A stretch of DNA of 53,397 bases from NCBI GenBank assembly GCA_029287195.1, contig JARFRN010000182.1, positions 1-53,397 on the forward strand. The letters run 5' to 3'. Shown here in pieces: positions 24,192 to 32,386 of the stretch (the first letter of the stretch is position 1; each line of letters opens with the position of its first letter). The position numbers were made by a program, and so were the translations under genes. Under the pieces are notes generated by a model, which saw nothing but the letters and a program-made list of their open reading frames with translations, was not told the origin of the DNA and made no database searches. Source of the DNA: Acidimicrobiia bacterium (GTDB lineage Bacteria; Actinomycetota; Acidimicrobiia; Spongiisociales; UBA5794).

Positions 24192-25349
24192 ATGGTGAAA
24201 ACTGCGAAGACTACCAAGAGAAAACTCGCCGGTGAGGGGGTCGAGCCTGGGCTCGTCTCCAGGCTGACAACGGCGGCCTTGATCGGCGCTGTGGCCGGGG
24301 CCGTGTGGGGGAGGGCAAACCGAAGGCGCCCGCCTGGCGCCGGAACGGAACCCGCTATCAAGCTGGCAGCTCTTTCCGAACCAGCCTCCGAGTCGCCGAA
24401 CAGTGCCCTGCGTAGACTCGATCAATACCAGCGAAAACGGCCCTGGCTCGGCTTCCCCCTCGGGGTCGTGAAGAAGTTCACCGAGGACAAGGCGGGCTAC
24501 CTCGCTTCGCTCGTAGCGTATTTTGGCTTCTTCTCGATCTTCCCGCTCATGCTGGCATTCACTTCTGTGCTCGGCTTCATCATCACCGATCCGCAGGAAC
24601 AGCAGGAGTTCTCCGATGCCGCCGCCGACCAGATCCCCGTGATCGGCGACACGATCCGGGACACAGCCGGGCAACTCGAAGGTTCGGTGATCGCCATCGT
24701 GGTAGGTCTGGCGGTGGCGCTCTGGTCGGGTCTTCGCATCGTGGACGCAATGCAGAACGCACTCAACGAGGTCTGGGCTCTACCCAGGGTGGGTCGCCCC
24801 AAGCTCCTCGAACGACGCCTGAGGGGTCTGCTGATGCTGGGGCTGATCGGCGGAGGACTCGTCGCTTCGATTGCAGCCTCGAATGTTGCGGCATTCGTAG
24901 ATGTGATCCCCGGCGCCGGCAAGGCTGCAATCTGGGCCATCAGTGCGTTCGCGTCCATCCTGCTGTACTTGCTGGCGTTCCAGCTTCTGACCGACCGCAA
25001 GCTCCCGTGGCGAGATCTATGGCCGGGCGCGATCTTCGGAGGCCTGTCGTGGTGGGCGCTGCAGACTTTTGGTTCTGCATACATCATCAGCCAGCAACAG
25101 AGCGCCGGAGACACCTATGGCCCCTTTGCTGCAGTCATCGCCCTCTTGGCATTCCTGTTTCTGGCGGCGCAATTCTCGATTATCGGTGCCGAAATCAGTG
25201 TTGTGAAGTCGCGCCGGCTGTGGCCGCGCAGCTTCACGAAAGGGGAGTTCACAGAGGCCGATCTTGCGGCCTATATGTACCTCGCAGCAGCAACGCAGCA
25301 AGACGACAACTACTCGATCCGCGTCGAGCCGAGGAAAGCGGCAAGCTGA
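24192..25349 (+). CDS. YihY/BrkB-family membrane protein
   Basis: 385 residues with a basic N-terminal extension of about 90 residues, then six membrane helices of the YihY/virulence-factor-BrkB family. Family marks include KAGYLASLVAYFGFFSIFPLMLAF, WSGLRIVDAMQNALNEVW, and LPWRDLWPGAIFGGLSWWALQTFGSAYI. It was once wrongly called RNase BN. The function is unclear, with proposed roles in export or envelope upkeep. The N-terminal extension has one hydrophobic segment (LTTAALIGAVAGAVWG). It is divergent from the DUF1269 gene. Confidence 0.9.
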   Translation: MVKTAKTTKRKLAGEGVEPGLVSRLTTAALIGAVAGAVWGRANRRRPPGAGTEPAIKLAALSEPASESPNSALRRLDQYQRKRPWLGFPLGVVKKFTEDKAGYLASLVAYFGFFSIFPLMLAFTSVLGFIITDPQEQQEFSDAAADQIPVIGDTIRDTAGQLEGSVIAIVVGLAVALWSGLRIVDAMQNALNEVWALPRVGRPKLLERRLRGLLMLGLIGGGLVASIAASNVAAFVDVIPGAGKAAIWAISAFASILLYLLAFQLLTDRKLPWRDLWPGAIFGGLSWWALQTFGSAYIISQQQSAGDTYGPFAAVIALLAFLFLAAQFSIIGAEISVVKSRRLWPRSFTKGEFTEADLAAYMYLAAATQQDDNYSIRVEPRKAAS

Positions 25350-25557
25350 CTCGGCCGCAGTCGTGACCTCCTCACATGGCGGACCGGCCTGCCGAAGGTC
25401 GCAACCGGCGGCGGTGGGGGAGAGGGCCACGGTCGCGGGCTACTGCCGGGGAACGGTGAACGCCACTAAGGCGGTCGTCGACCCGGCCATCTGTGGTCAT
25501 CTCTGTTCCCCGGCTCAGGTTCTGCGAGACGTACGCAGAGTCGGGTAGCGTTCAACC

Positions 25558-26502
25558 ATGTCGCGCAGTCAGCCACGACCCAACGCAGCAGTCGAATGGT
25601 GGTGGCTGGGGTCCGGCGTCGCACTCGTCCTGATCCCCCTAGCGGCGTTCATCACCAGGTGGGGAGCGATCCGGGCGTCGCACCCAGCGTACGGACTTCT
25701 ACTGAGCCTCGTTGCACTGCTGGGTTTGTTGTCGACCTGGCGGGGCGTCGGTCGAGCAGCGCGTGGTGGCAGCCGGAGCCGCGTTGTGACCCGCATTGCA
25801 CTGATCGCACTGGTCGTGGTCCTCGGTGGGCTGTCATGGAGTTTGCGACCCCTGCCTGCAACAGAGATCGGCGTCGCCGCGCTCACCGATGATCCACGAG
25901 TGACGGTGAACCAAACGAGCACCCGCATCAGTCTCAATCCAACGCAGGAAGTACAACCCGTGAGATTGGTTTTCTACCCCGGTGGTCTGGTCGATCCTCG
26001 CGGGTACGCCAATATCCTGCGCCCAATCGCCGAAGCCGGGTACCCGGTCACCATCGTCAAGCCGCCGCTCGGGTTTGCGTTCCTAGCCCGGGGGTCTGCC
26101 GCCGATCTCGCAGCGAGCCAGACCACTGTCGTCGGCGGCCATTCCCTTGGCGGCGTGACGGCGGCCCTCGATGTGGGCGATGACACCCTCATCGACGGCC
26201 TCCTGCTCTGGGCTGCGTTCCCTGCCGAAAGCCTTGCCGATCGCGGCGGCCTAGAGGCACTGTCGATCTACGGCAGCGAAGATGGCCTCACGACGCCGAC
26301 CAAGGTGGCGGAGTCCGTCACTGATCTACCGCCGTCCACCACGTATGTGGAAGTCATCGGGGCGGTGCATTCCCACTTTGGTGACTACGGCGTACAGCGC
26401 GGCGATGGCACACCCGCTCTCTCCCGCGCCGAGGCTCAAAGCCAGATTGTCGGCGCAACGCTGGATTTCCTCGACAACTTGTCGCGTCGGGTCGGGTCCT
26501 GA
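25558..26502 (+). CDS. Membrane-anchored alpha/beta hydrolase
   Basis: 314 residues. Three hydrophobic helices at the N-terminus (about 16-32, 38-58 and 75-96) anchor an extracellular hydrolase domain of the Abhydrolase_5 type. The oxyanion strand is VRLVFYPGGLVDPRGY, the nucleophile lies in VVGGHSLGGVTAAL, the acid probably in SIYGSEDGLTT, and the histidine in VIGAVHSHFGDYG. The substrate is unknown. ATG at 25558 directly precedes the first helix. The 208 bp before it hold no gene that I can support. Confidence 0.85.
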   Translation: MSRSQPRPNAAVEWWWLGSGVALVLIPLAAFITRWGAIRASHPAYGLLLSLVALLGLLSTWRGVGRAARGGSRSRVVTRIALIALVVVLGGLSWSLRPLPATEIGVAALTDDPRVTVNQTSTRISLNPTQEVQPVRLVFYPGGLVDPRGYANILRPIAEAGYPVTIVKPPLGFAFLARGSAADLAASQTTVVGGHSLGGVTAALDVGDDTLIDGLLLWAAFPAESLADRGGLEALSIYGSEDGLTTPTKVAESVTDLPPSTTYVEVIGAVHSHFGDYGVQRGDGTPALSRAEAQSQIVGATLDFLDNLSRRVGS

Positions 26503-26807
26503 ATCGCAATCCCGCCGGGCGGCGTCGACCTCATGACCTGAGTGTTCTGCACCCTCGGAGGCGTGTAGGGCCGCCACCGTCGCGCGCCTCCTGCTCCTGC
26601 CCTACGCGCCGCGTCATCGAGGCCGTTTACTCCCGCAACATCTGAGCCGACACCGTCCCGTGAATTTCACGATCGGGGGAGCAGCAACCCTCAACCGTTG
26701 CGGTAACTATACATAACGAGGATTATCGGCACCCTCGAGCAAACAACGGGATGCCTCGAGGAGGGGTTTAGCCCACTTGGAGAGTCCTTCGTGATACCTT
26801 GAGGGTG
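26503..26807. other. Gene-free interval with a strong stem-loop
   Basis: No coding frame of protein-like quality is seen here. Bases 26560-26571 pair with 26599-26610 in a 12-bp stem with one G-T wobble and a 27-base loop. A competing 7-bp stem (26557-26563 with 26585-26591) would share its left arm. Neither form is followed by a T-run. This could be an attenuator-like leader, a weak terminator of the hydrolase gene, or a structured RNA. Confidence 0.4.
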
Positions 26808-27206
26808 ATGCTTACTTGGAAGCGAGATCGCAACGCTTGGGTGTCGAACGGGTACCGCATCGAGTTGCTGGCGCCACACCATTGGGTACTGCTGAGGGAT
26901 GAGCCCACGACGGCTGCCGTGCAACCCGAACCGATTCCGTTGGCCGAGACTCGCACCCTGACGCTGGCCAAGCGCGAGGCTGAGTTGCTGGACGCGGCGG
27001 GACGCGTCACCGAAGGACGAAGACGCGCCTGGGGCCGGCTCCTCTTTGCAATAGTGAGCTTCGGTTTGATCCCGAGCCTTGCGCCGCCGTGGGATCTAGC
27101 TGTTTTGACGGTGCTGCTGGTGGTCGTGGCCCGAGGCATAGGCTTTCTTGCAGGCACGTATCTGGCGCGATCCTACGTGACCGTCCGAGACCTCTTCTAC
27201 CAGTAG
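26808..27206 (+). CDS. Small membrane protein, unknown function
   Basis: 132 residues. The first 85 are soluble with an odd WVSNGYRIELLAPHHWVLLRDEP strand pair and a helix rich in Arg and Glu. Two membrane helices follow (about 80-95 and 99-120). ATG at 26808 was chosen; a GTG one codon earlier and a TTG at 26799 are in frame, and GAGGG lies 4-8 bp upstream. It precedes ppk2 by about 120 bp, but the ppk2 promoter and operator lie between them. I do not recognise a family. Confidence 0.7.
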   Translation: MLTWKRDRNAWVSNGYRIELLAPHHWVLLRDEPTTAAVQPEPIPLAETRTLTLAKREAELLDAAGRVTEGRRRAWGRLLFAIVSFGLIPSLAPPWDLAVLTVLLVVVARGIGFLAGTYLARSYVTVRDLFYQ

Positions 27207-27259
27207 GCACTCAAGGCCCCTCGGCCCCCTCCTCGCCTGCCACCCGGCTCGGACCCTGA

Positions 27260-27276
27260 TACGTCACTGTGACGTA
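27260..27276. promoter_or_regulatory. Palindromic operator upstream of ppk2
   Basis: A perfect inverted repeat: TACGTCAC, a central T, GTGACGTA. Its 11-base core (27263-27273) is the same as that of the operator-like palindrome at 29283-29293. It overlaps the -35 hexamer of the predicted ppk2 promoter, a position typical of repressor sites. Confidence 0.6.
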
Positions 27277-27297
27277 AAGGTGACCATGGTGTAGAGT
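27268..27297 (+). promoter_or_regulatory. Predicted ppk2 promoter
   Basis: The -35 is TGTGAC (27268-27273) and the -10 is TAGAGT (27292-27297), with an 18-bp spacer. A start near 27304 would leave a leader of about 20 bases before the ppk2 ATG at 27326. The -35 hexamer lies inside the right half of the palindromic operator. Confidence 0.45.
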
Positions 27298-27325
27298 GGC
27301 GCCAGCATTTCCCCGGGAGCCCTAC

Positions 27326-28225
27326 ATGTCAACCTCTGATCAGCCCATCCGAGCGGTACCTGATATGCCGCCCGTCGGCGAACCCGCGGTCACTGCGCTG
27401 CAGAATCGGGTTGCAGAACTCGAGAGGCAATTGGTCAAGGCGGAAAAGGCAGTCAAGAGGGACGCCGAGCTCCGTCCGTACCAGGTGGAGCTACTCAAGC
27501 TCCAGGATTACCTGGAGGCAACCAATCGTCGCATGATCGTGCTGTTCGAGGGTCGCGATGCGGCCGGTAAGGGCGGGACGATCCGGCGGGTCACTCGCTA
27601 TATGAACGAGAAGCACTACCGCGTGGTTGCCCTCGGTAAGCCCACAGAGGAACAGCGACATCAGTGGTACTTCCAGCGTTATGTGCAACATTTCCCAACC
27701 GGTGGCGAAATCGTGCTGTTTGACAGATCCTGGTACAACCGTGCCATGGTCGAACCTGTGTTCGGGTTCTGCACTCCGGAGGAATACAAGGCCTTCTTGC
27801 GAGGCGTGGTTGGGTTCGAAAAGGACTTGGTACGCCAGGACACGATTCTGGTCAAGCTCTATTTCAGCGTTACCAAAGATGAGCAGGCACGCCGCTTCAA
27901 TCGACGCAAGACCGATCCGCTGCGCAACTGGAAGCTGAGCGAAGTCGATGTCCAGGCTCAGGACAAGTGGGACGAGTTCACCGAGATGAAGTACCGAATG
28001 CTCAAGAGGACGTCCACCGTTGACGCCCCCTGGACCATCATCCGCTCCGGGATCAAGCAGAAGGCCCGGCTCAACGCCATGAAGGTCATACTCAACGCGG
28101 TTCCCTACGAGGACCGCAACCCCGACCTCGACTTCGCCCCCGATCCCCAAATCGTGATTTCTGGAGCACGGGAGCTCGAGGTGATGGAGGCAGCGCGACT
28201 GCAGCACGGCAAGTTCACCATCTAG
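27326..28225 (+). CDS. ppk2: Polyphosphate kinase 2 (single-domain class)
   Basis: 299 residues. It moves phosphate between polyphosphate and nucleotides, usually making GTP or ATP from polyphosphate in this class. The Walker A is GRDAAGKGG (76-84), the Walker B DRSWYNR (133-139), and RRKTDPLRNWKLSEVD is the lid with catalytic basic residues. A helical N-terminal stretch (about 22-60) precedes the kinase core. ATG at 27326 has GGGAG about 7 bp upstream. The gene follows a palindromic operator, so expression is probably regulated. A DUF983 gene follows 15 bp downstream. Confidence 0.93.
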   Translation: MSTSDQPIRAVPDMPPVGEPAVTALQNRVAELERQLVKAEKAVKRDAELRPYQVELLKLQDYLEATNRRMIVLFEGRDAAGKGGTIRRVTRYMNEKHYRVVALGKPTEEQRHQWYFQRYVQHFPTGGEIVLFDRSWYNRAMVEPVFGFCTPEEYKAFLRGVVGFEKDLVRQDTILVKLYFSVTKDEQARRFNRRKTDPLRNWKLSEVDVQAQDKWDEFTEMKYRMLKRTSTVDAPWTIIRSGIKQKARLNAMKVILNAVPYEDRNPDLDFAPDPQIVISGARELEVMEAARLQHGKFTI

Positions 28226-28240
28226 CCTCCATCGGTTACC

Positions 28241-28636
28241 TTGAAACTCAGCCGGCTGCTGTGGAGAGGACTGACCCTGCGCTGTCCCGTATGTGGGCAG
28301 GGCCGGATCTTCCGCCGCTGGTTCACCATGCTGGAGCGGTGCCCTCGATGCAATCTCGAGTTCGAACGTGTTGAAGGACACCTGACTGGAGCGTTGGCGA
28401 TCAACACAGTTGTCAGCATCATCGTGTTGCTCATAGTCGGCATCGCCGGCTTCGTTATCACGTACCCGGAGCTTCCACTGCTGCCGCTGGTCTCCACCTC
28501 CGTCGCGGTGGCTGTGTTGTTCCCGATCCTCTTCTATCCGTTCTCGAAGACTCTGTGGACCGCTATCGACCTCCGGTTGCGTCCTCCCCATCCCGGGGAG
28601 GTCCGGCCCGGCTATGGCGACTGGATCGGTAGCTGA
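28241..28636 (+). CDS. DUF983 membrane protein with two CxxC zinc knuckles
   Basis: 131 residues. The N-terminus holds CPVCGQG and CPRCNLE, two CxxC pairs likely forming one zinc ribbon, then LEFERVEGHLTGALAIN and two membrane helices (about 48-70 and 77-100), as in DUF983. The function is unknown. TTG at 28241 is the only in-frame start after the ppk2 stop, and the 15-bp gap implies joint transcription with ppk2. No clear ribosome site is seen, so translation may depend on coupling. Confidence 0.85.
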   Translation: MKLSRLLWRGLTLRCPVCGQGRIFRRWFTMLERCPRCNLEFERVEGHLTGALAINTVVSIIVLLIVGIAGFVITYPELPLLPLVSTSVAVAVLFPILFYPFSKTLWTAIDLRLRPPHPGEVRPGYGDWIGS

Positions 28637-28711
28637 TAGTTCTCCTCCGCCGGCCGCCTCGTTTCATTCGCACCGCCACAACCGGGTCTCGGACTGATCC
28701 CGGGGCGCATT

Positions 28712-28908
28712 TCACTTCCGGGCGTCGTCCATCACCCAGGCAGAAACTCTGGAGAGCGCGGCCACGTCGTTGCGCTCGATCGCGTGTAGCCACGCCGTGT
28801 CGGCCAATTCGCCGCTGACACGCCCCGCCCAAACCTCGGCCTCATCTCCCCTATTTCGCCCGTCTCGGCATGCGCCTCATGTATGTCGAGTGGTAGGTCC
28901 TCACACAC
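28712..28908 (-). pseudogene. Small broken or frameshifted coding region, unknown
   Basis: Downstream of the zinc-finger gene on the minus strand, one frame opens at GTG 28908 (CEDLPLDIHEAHAETGEIG). A second frame, one base back, continues from the ATAGGGG run to the stop at 28712 (DEAEVWAGRVSGELADTAWLH... ending SAWVMDDARK). Joined by a -1 shift they make a plausible 66-residue acidic protein. Each half alone turns into unlikely sequence. It could be a decayed gene, a single-base error in the assembly, or a recoded gene. No family was recognised. Confidence 0.4.
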
Positions 28909-28927
28909 GTCCAGTGAACCGAGCGGC

Positions 28928-29287
28928 TCAGTCTCCGAGCGCAATCGGTTCGACTGCAATTTCCTGCAGGTCTCGGACTGCAGCGCTGAGATGTCCGAGC
29001 GCCTCGACGTATTCAGCCTTGGTCGGGCGACCCGCCATCAGGTCCATCGCCACATCCTCAGAGGCAGCTTCCAGCTGGTACAGCGCATCCCGCAGTCGTT
29101 CCCAGGTACGGCGCGATAGCAGGACTTCGTCGGGGCCGATCCCCCTTTCTCCGGCCAACCGTCTGGCCTCATAGGCGCGCTGACGATGGCTCCGGCGACA
29201 GTAGCGTTGTGGACGGCCCGGCCCGCCGCGCGGGGCGAACTCTTCCCCACACCACTCGCACCGTAACGAACGTCGCAATATTGTCAC
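28928..29287 (-). CDS. Small zinc-finger protein, actinobacterial type
   Basis: 119 residues. The N-terminal zinc ribbon is CEWCGEEFAPRGGPGRPQRYCRRSHRQRAYEAR, read here as two parts: the CxxC pair at the start and a later Cys/His pair. The rest is helical and acidic (TWERLRDALYQLEAASEDVA, EALGHLSAAVRDLQEI), which could mediate dimer contacts. The GTG start at 29287 lies inside a 21-bp palindrome, and the upstream ABC gene stops 17 bp before it, so the mRNA may be leaderless. A DNA-binding or regulatory role is possible but unproven. Confidence 0.72.
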   Translation of the reverse strand: MTILRRSLRCEWCGEEFAPRGGPGRPQRYCRRSHRQRAYEARRLAGERGIGPDEVLLSRRTWERLRDALYQLEAASEDVAMDLMAGRPTKAEYVEALGHLSAAVRDLQEIAVEPIALGD

Positions 29288-29298
29288 AGTGACAATAT
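29278..29298. promoter_or_regulatory. Perfect 21-bp palindrome over the zinc-finger gene start
   Basis: Half-sites are ATATTGTCAC and GTGACAATAT around one central base. The GTG start codon of the zinc-finger gene (29285-29287) lies in it. On the minus strand CATATT just upstream would fit a -10 box for leaderless transcription. The central 11 bases match the ppk2 operator core. With a one-base loop it is not a terminator hairpin, so protein binding is the better reading. Confidence 0.6.
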
Positions 29299-29304
29299 GC
29301 TACA

Positions 29305-30375
29305 TCAACTCGCCCAGGCCAGGCGGATTTCGGCTCGCCGCCCGATTCTGAAAACCACGGGAGCCAGCACTACACAGATCCCACACGCCACGATGAGCTC
29401 CAACCAAAAGTCCCCGATCGTAAGCCCGGTGATTGCGATGTCATACACGGGTTGCAGGAAGTAGTAGGTCGGGGTCAGCTTGGGGATCCACTGCGGCAGC
29501 GTCGGCCAGATGATGAATATCACGGGTAGCGCGATGAACACACCGGCGCCCTTTATCGAGGTGTAGAGCGAGTTGGCGTCCTTGACCAGCGATCCCAGGA
29601 TCAGACCCAGCTCGGCCATCATCAGCGAGCCAACGAGCAGGAACAGCATCACCTCGAACGGGCGATTCGCCAGCGCCTGGTTGAGAGCGAGACTCACGAG
29701 CCCGAGGCTGACGCCCATGATGACACCGAGTAGCCCCTTGCCGATCAGAACCTCTCCGATTCGGGTTGGGGTCACCAGGATCGCATCGAGCGTGTGTTTT
29801 TCACGTTCGTCGAGTAGCGAGGATGCGGGCAAGAACAGCGCGGCAATCACTACTGCATAGAAGATCACGATCGGCAGCAAACGATCACCGATCGGCACGA
29901 AGTCCTCATCACCGACCGGCACAACCGAGACGGTCACCGGCGGTTCCTCTCCGGCAACATCGCTGACAAGCTCGTTGGCTGCCATTGCGAGAACGATCCG
30001 ATTCGAGGCGAGGCTGCTGCCCGATACATAGAACTCGAGTTCTGCCTCTCCCCCACCCTGCACCCGCTGATCGAAATCGGCCGCCAAGACCAGACCGGCG
30101 TCGAAGTCGTGAGCTGTGACCTTGTTGCGTAGATCGTCGACGTCATCGAGGACGGACACTGCAATGCCCTCGAACTCCTCGGCGGCGGCCGTCAGCGCTG
30201 AAGCTCCTTCGTCGACGATTCCCAGCCGCGGGTCGGGGTCTAGGAGTCCACCGAAGACCGCGGAAATGAGGAAGCTGAGAATCACCGGTAGGAGAATCGC
30301 ATAAACGAATATCGGCGATCGGGGCCCCAGTCGAAAATCTCTGGCGGCAACCCGCCACGCCCGCTGCAGGTTCAT
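29305..30375 (-). CDS. ABC-2 type transporter permease
   Basis: 356 residues. One N-terminal helix (ILLPVILSFLISAVFGG), a large extracytoplasmic loop (about 55-180), then five helices with LPASSLLDEREKHTLDAILVTP, the cytoplasmic coupling sequence typical of ABC-2 permeases. Together with the next gene it should form the membrane part of an exporter. ATG at 30375 overlaps the upstream stop (ATGA), so the three ABC genes are coupled. The cargo is unknown; NatA/B-like ion or drug export is a common family role. Confidence 0.88.
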   Translation of the reverse strand: MNLQRAWRVAARDFRLGPRSPIFVYAILLPVILSFLISAVFGGLLDPDPRLGIVDEGASALTAAAEEFEGIAVSVLDDVDDLRNKVTAHDFDAGLVLAADFDQRVQGGGEAELEFYVSGSSLASNRIVLAMAANELVSDVAGEEPPVTVSVVPVGDEDFVPIGDRLLPIVIFYAVVIAALFLPASSLLDEREKHTLDAILVTPTRIGEVLIGKGLLGVIMGVSLGLVSLALNQALANRPFEVMLFLLVGSLMMAELGLILGSLVKDANSLYTSIKGAGVFIALPVIFIIWPTLPQWIPKLTPTYYFLQPVYDIAITGLTIGDFWLELIVACGICVVLAPVVFRIGRRAEIRLAWAS

Positions 30376-31451
30376 ATCGTCGCCACCCTCCGTCGCAGGA
30401 CGGCGCTCCCCAACGCAAAGATGGCGAGACCCCACGCCGCCAATAGCAGCAACACCCCGCTGAGGTCGCTCCAGCTCTCGCCGCGGGTTGTCACGCCGAC
30501 TATCGCCTCGACTAGGCCGTAGGTGGGCAGCGCCCGGATCCAGGTAGCTGCGGTACCCGGGAAGAGCGCGCCGAAGGCCGGAATCATCAATGGGATCATC
30601 AGTGTCATGCTCAGGAACAGGACTCCCATGAAGTCCTTCCCCGAGGCGCCGGCCAGCAGGCCGATCCCTGTGACCAACACGGAACCGAGCAACAACGCAA
30701 CCAGCAGCACCGGCACATCGCCGACAAAACCGCGGATCAGCGCCAGCAATAGCAGGACCTCAGCCAAAGCCAGCAGCGTCCCTATCACACCCTTGGCGGT
30801 TATGAAGTCTCTGGCTCGAGCCGGGGTGACGAGCACCGCGGTCACGGTGCGCAACTGGACCTCCACCGAGACCAAGGAGGCCAAGGCGAAGGTTTCCATC
30901 ATCAGGACGAAGAACGCAAGCAGCGGCAGCATTTGTTCCTGCATCGAAACCTGATCACCCACCCGATCGGTCCCCAAGACGACCGTCCGGGTTGTCACGT
31001 CTACAGGCGGTGTCGTGCCGCTGACGAAGTACCCGACCTGGGCGGCAAGACCGTTCATGAGCTCGGCATACTCGGGTGGCAATCCCGCAGGCACCAGGAG
31101 GTCAACCGTGGCTGTGCCGCTCCCGGCTTGCGCCACGAAGTCGTCGGGAAACACCATTCCTGCAACGATGCCTGCCTCACCTTCTCCGACAGCTACCGCC
31201 AAGGCGTCCGGCGAGTCGTAGCGCTCAATGGCAAGTGCGTCGGTCTCGATAGCCGTCAACGGACCGAGAGCCGTGTCCAGATCCGAGTGATAGACACCAA
31301 GCCGCACGGTTTCGTCGACGCTGCTCGGCAGGAACCAGTACATAGCAACAAAGGCAAGCAGCCCGATGATGGTGATGAACAGATAGAACTGATCTCGGGT
31401 CAACGCGACGAGATCCTTACGGACAATCGCGCGGATGACACCGAGGTTCAT
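30372..31451 (-). CDS. ABC-2 type transporter permease
   Basis: 359 residues with the same layout as the neighbouring permease: an N-terminal helix (FYLFITIIGLLAFVAMYWFLP), an extracytoplasmic loop (about 45-185), then five or six helices with SLVSVEVQLRTVTAVLVTPARARDFITAKG as the coupling region. The two differ enough to be a heterodimer rather than recent copies. The ATG at 31451 overlaps the ATPase stop by 4 bp. Confidence 0.88.
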   Translation of the reverse strand: MNLGVIRAIVRKDLVALTRDQFYLFITIIGLLAFVAMYWFLPSSVDETVRLGVYHSDLDTALGPLTAIETDALAIERYDSPDALAVAVGEGEAGIVAGMVFPDDFVAQAGSGTATVDLLVPAGLPPEYAELMNGLAAQVGYFVSGTTPPVDVTTRTVVLGTDRVGDQVSMQEQMLPLLAFFVLMMETFALASLVSVEVQLRTVTAVLVTPARARDFITAKGVIGTLLALAEVLLLLALIRGFVGDVPVLLVALLLGSVLVTGIGLLAGASGKDFMGVLFLSMTLMIPLMIPAFGALFPGTAATWIRALPTYGLVEAIVGVTTRGESWSDLSGVLLLLAAWGLAIFALGSAVLRRRVATI

Positions 31452-32320
31452 GCGTCCAGACCCCGTCCGGCGTAGGCAACGAACACATCCTCTAGCGTCG
31501 CTTCCTCGGTATGGATCGTAACCAGGTCGAGTTCTGCCATTGCTCGTTGCACCTTTGCGGCGGCGTCCACGCCGTCGAGAGGTATCGCCAGCTCTTCAAC
31601 CTGCCCGTCGGCACGGCGTGCCTTGATCCGCACCGATCGTTGCCCATGCTGCAGCTTGAGCGACTCCGGCGCATCCATAGCCAGGATCTGACCCTGGTTG
31701 ATGAAGGCAACCCGATCAGCAAGCGTGTCGGCCTCGTACATGTCATGCGTTGTCAGCAGTACCGCGGTACCTCCCGCGGCCTCCTCGCGAATGATCCCTT
31801 GAATGGTCCGCGCTGAGACCGGATCGAGACCGTCGGTCGGTTCGTCGAGAAACAGCACATCAGGCTGGTTGACCAAGGCGCGAGCCATCATGAGTCGTTG
31901 CCGCATGCCTTTTGAGTAGTCGGAGACCTTGTCCCCTCCCCGTGCGGCCAGATCCACCCTCTCGAGAAGCGGCATGGGATCGAGCGGCTTGATGCCGAAC
32001 AGGCTGGCGAAGAATTTGAGGTTCTCAACACCGGTCATCGCCGAGTACAGGTTCTTCTCCTCGAAACAGACCCCGATCCTGGCTTGGATCTCGGTGTTCT
32101 CGACGCTGCTGTCCATGCCCAGGATATGGATCGAACCCTGGGAGGGACGCAGCTGACCTGTGAGCATCTTGACCGTTGTCGACTTCCCGGCGCCGTTCGG
32201 TCCCAGCAGGCCGAAGATCTCGCCCGCAGCGACCTCGAAGGAGACCGAATCTACGGCCAGCGTGTCACCGTAGCTGTAGGAGATGTCGGAAACATCGATC
32301 GCGGGGACAGTGGCTGCCAT
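31448..32320 (-). CDS. ABC transporter ATP-binding protein
   Basis: 290 residues. Walker A is LLGPNGAGKSTTVKML, the signature DYSKGMRQRLMMARAL (a KGM variant of LSGGQ, common in ABC-2 exporters), and Walker B VLFLDEPTDGLDP. The H-loop is LLTTHD and the C-terminal quarter is a regulatory extension. It drives the two permeases encoded just downstream. It is the first gene of the three-gene unit; 66 bp separate it from the stop of glyA. Confidence 0.93.
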   Translation of the reverse strand: MAATVPAIDVSDISYSYGDTLAVDSVSFEVAAGEIFGLLGPNGAGKSTTVKMLTGQLRPSQGSIHILGMDSSVENTEIQARIGVCFEEKNLYSAMTGVENLKFFASLFGIKPLDPMPLLERVDLAARGGDKVSDYSKGMRQRLMMARALVNQPDVLFLDEPTDGLDPVSARTIQGIIREEAAGGTAVLLTTHDMYEADTLADRVAFINQGQILAMDAPESLKLQHGQRSVRIKARRADGQVEELAIPLDGVDAAAKVQRAMAELDLVTIHTEEATLEDVFVAYAGRGLDA

Positions 32321-32386
32321 CGTGATACCCGATCTGTTGCGGCCCTTCCAATCTACTGGCTTCGCCGGTGGCTAGATCGGCACGCC

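Noticed and set aside
27491-28591. A 366-codon frame on the minus strand opposite ppk2 and DUF983
   Set aside because: PPK2 and DUF983 motifs on the plus strand are unambiguous; the antisense product has no recognisable fold.
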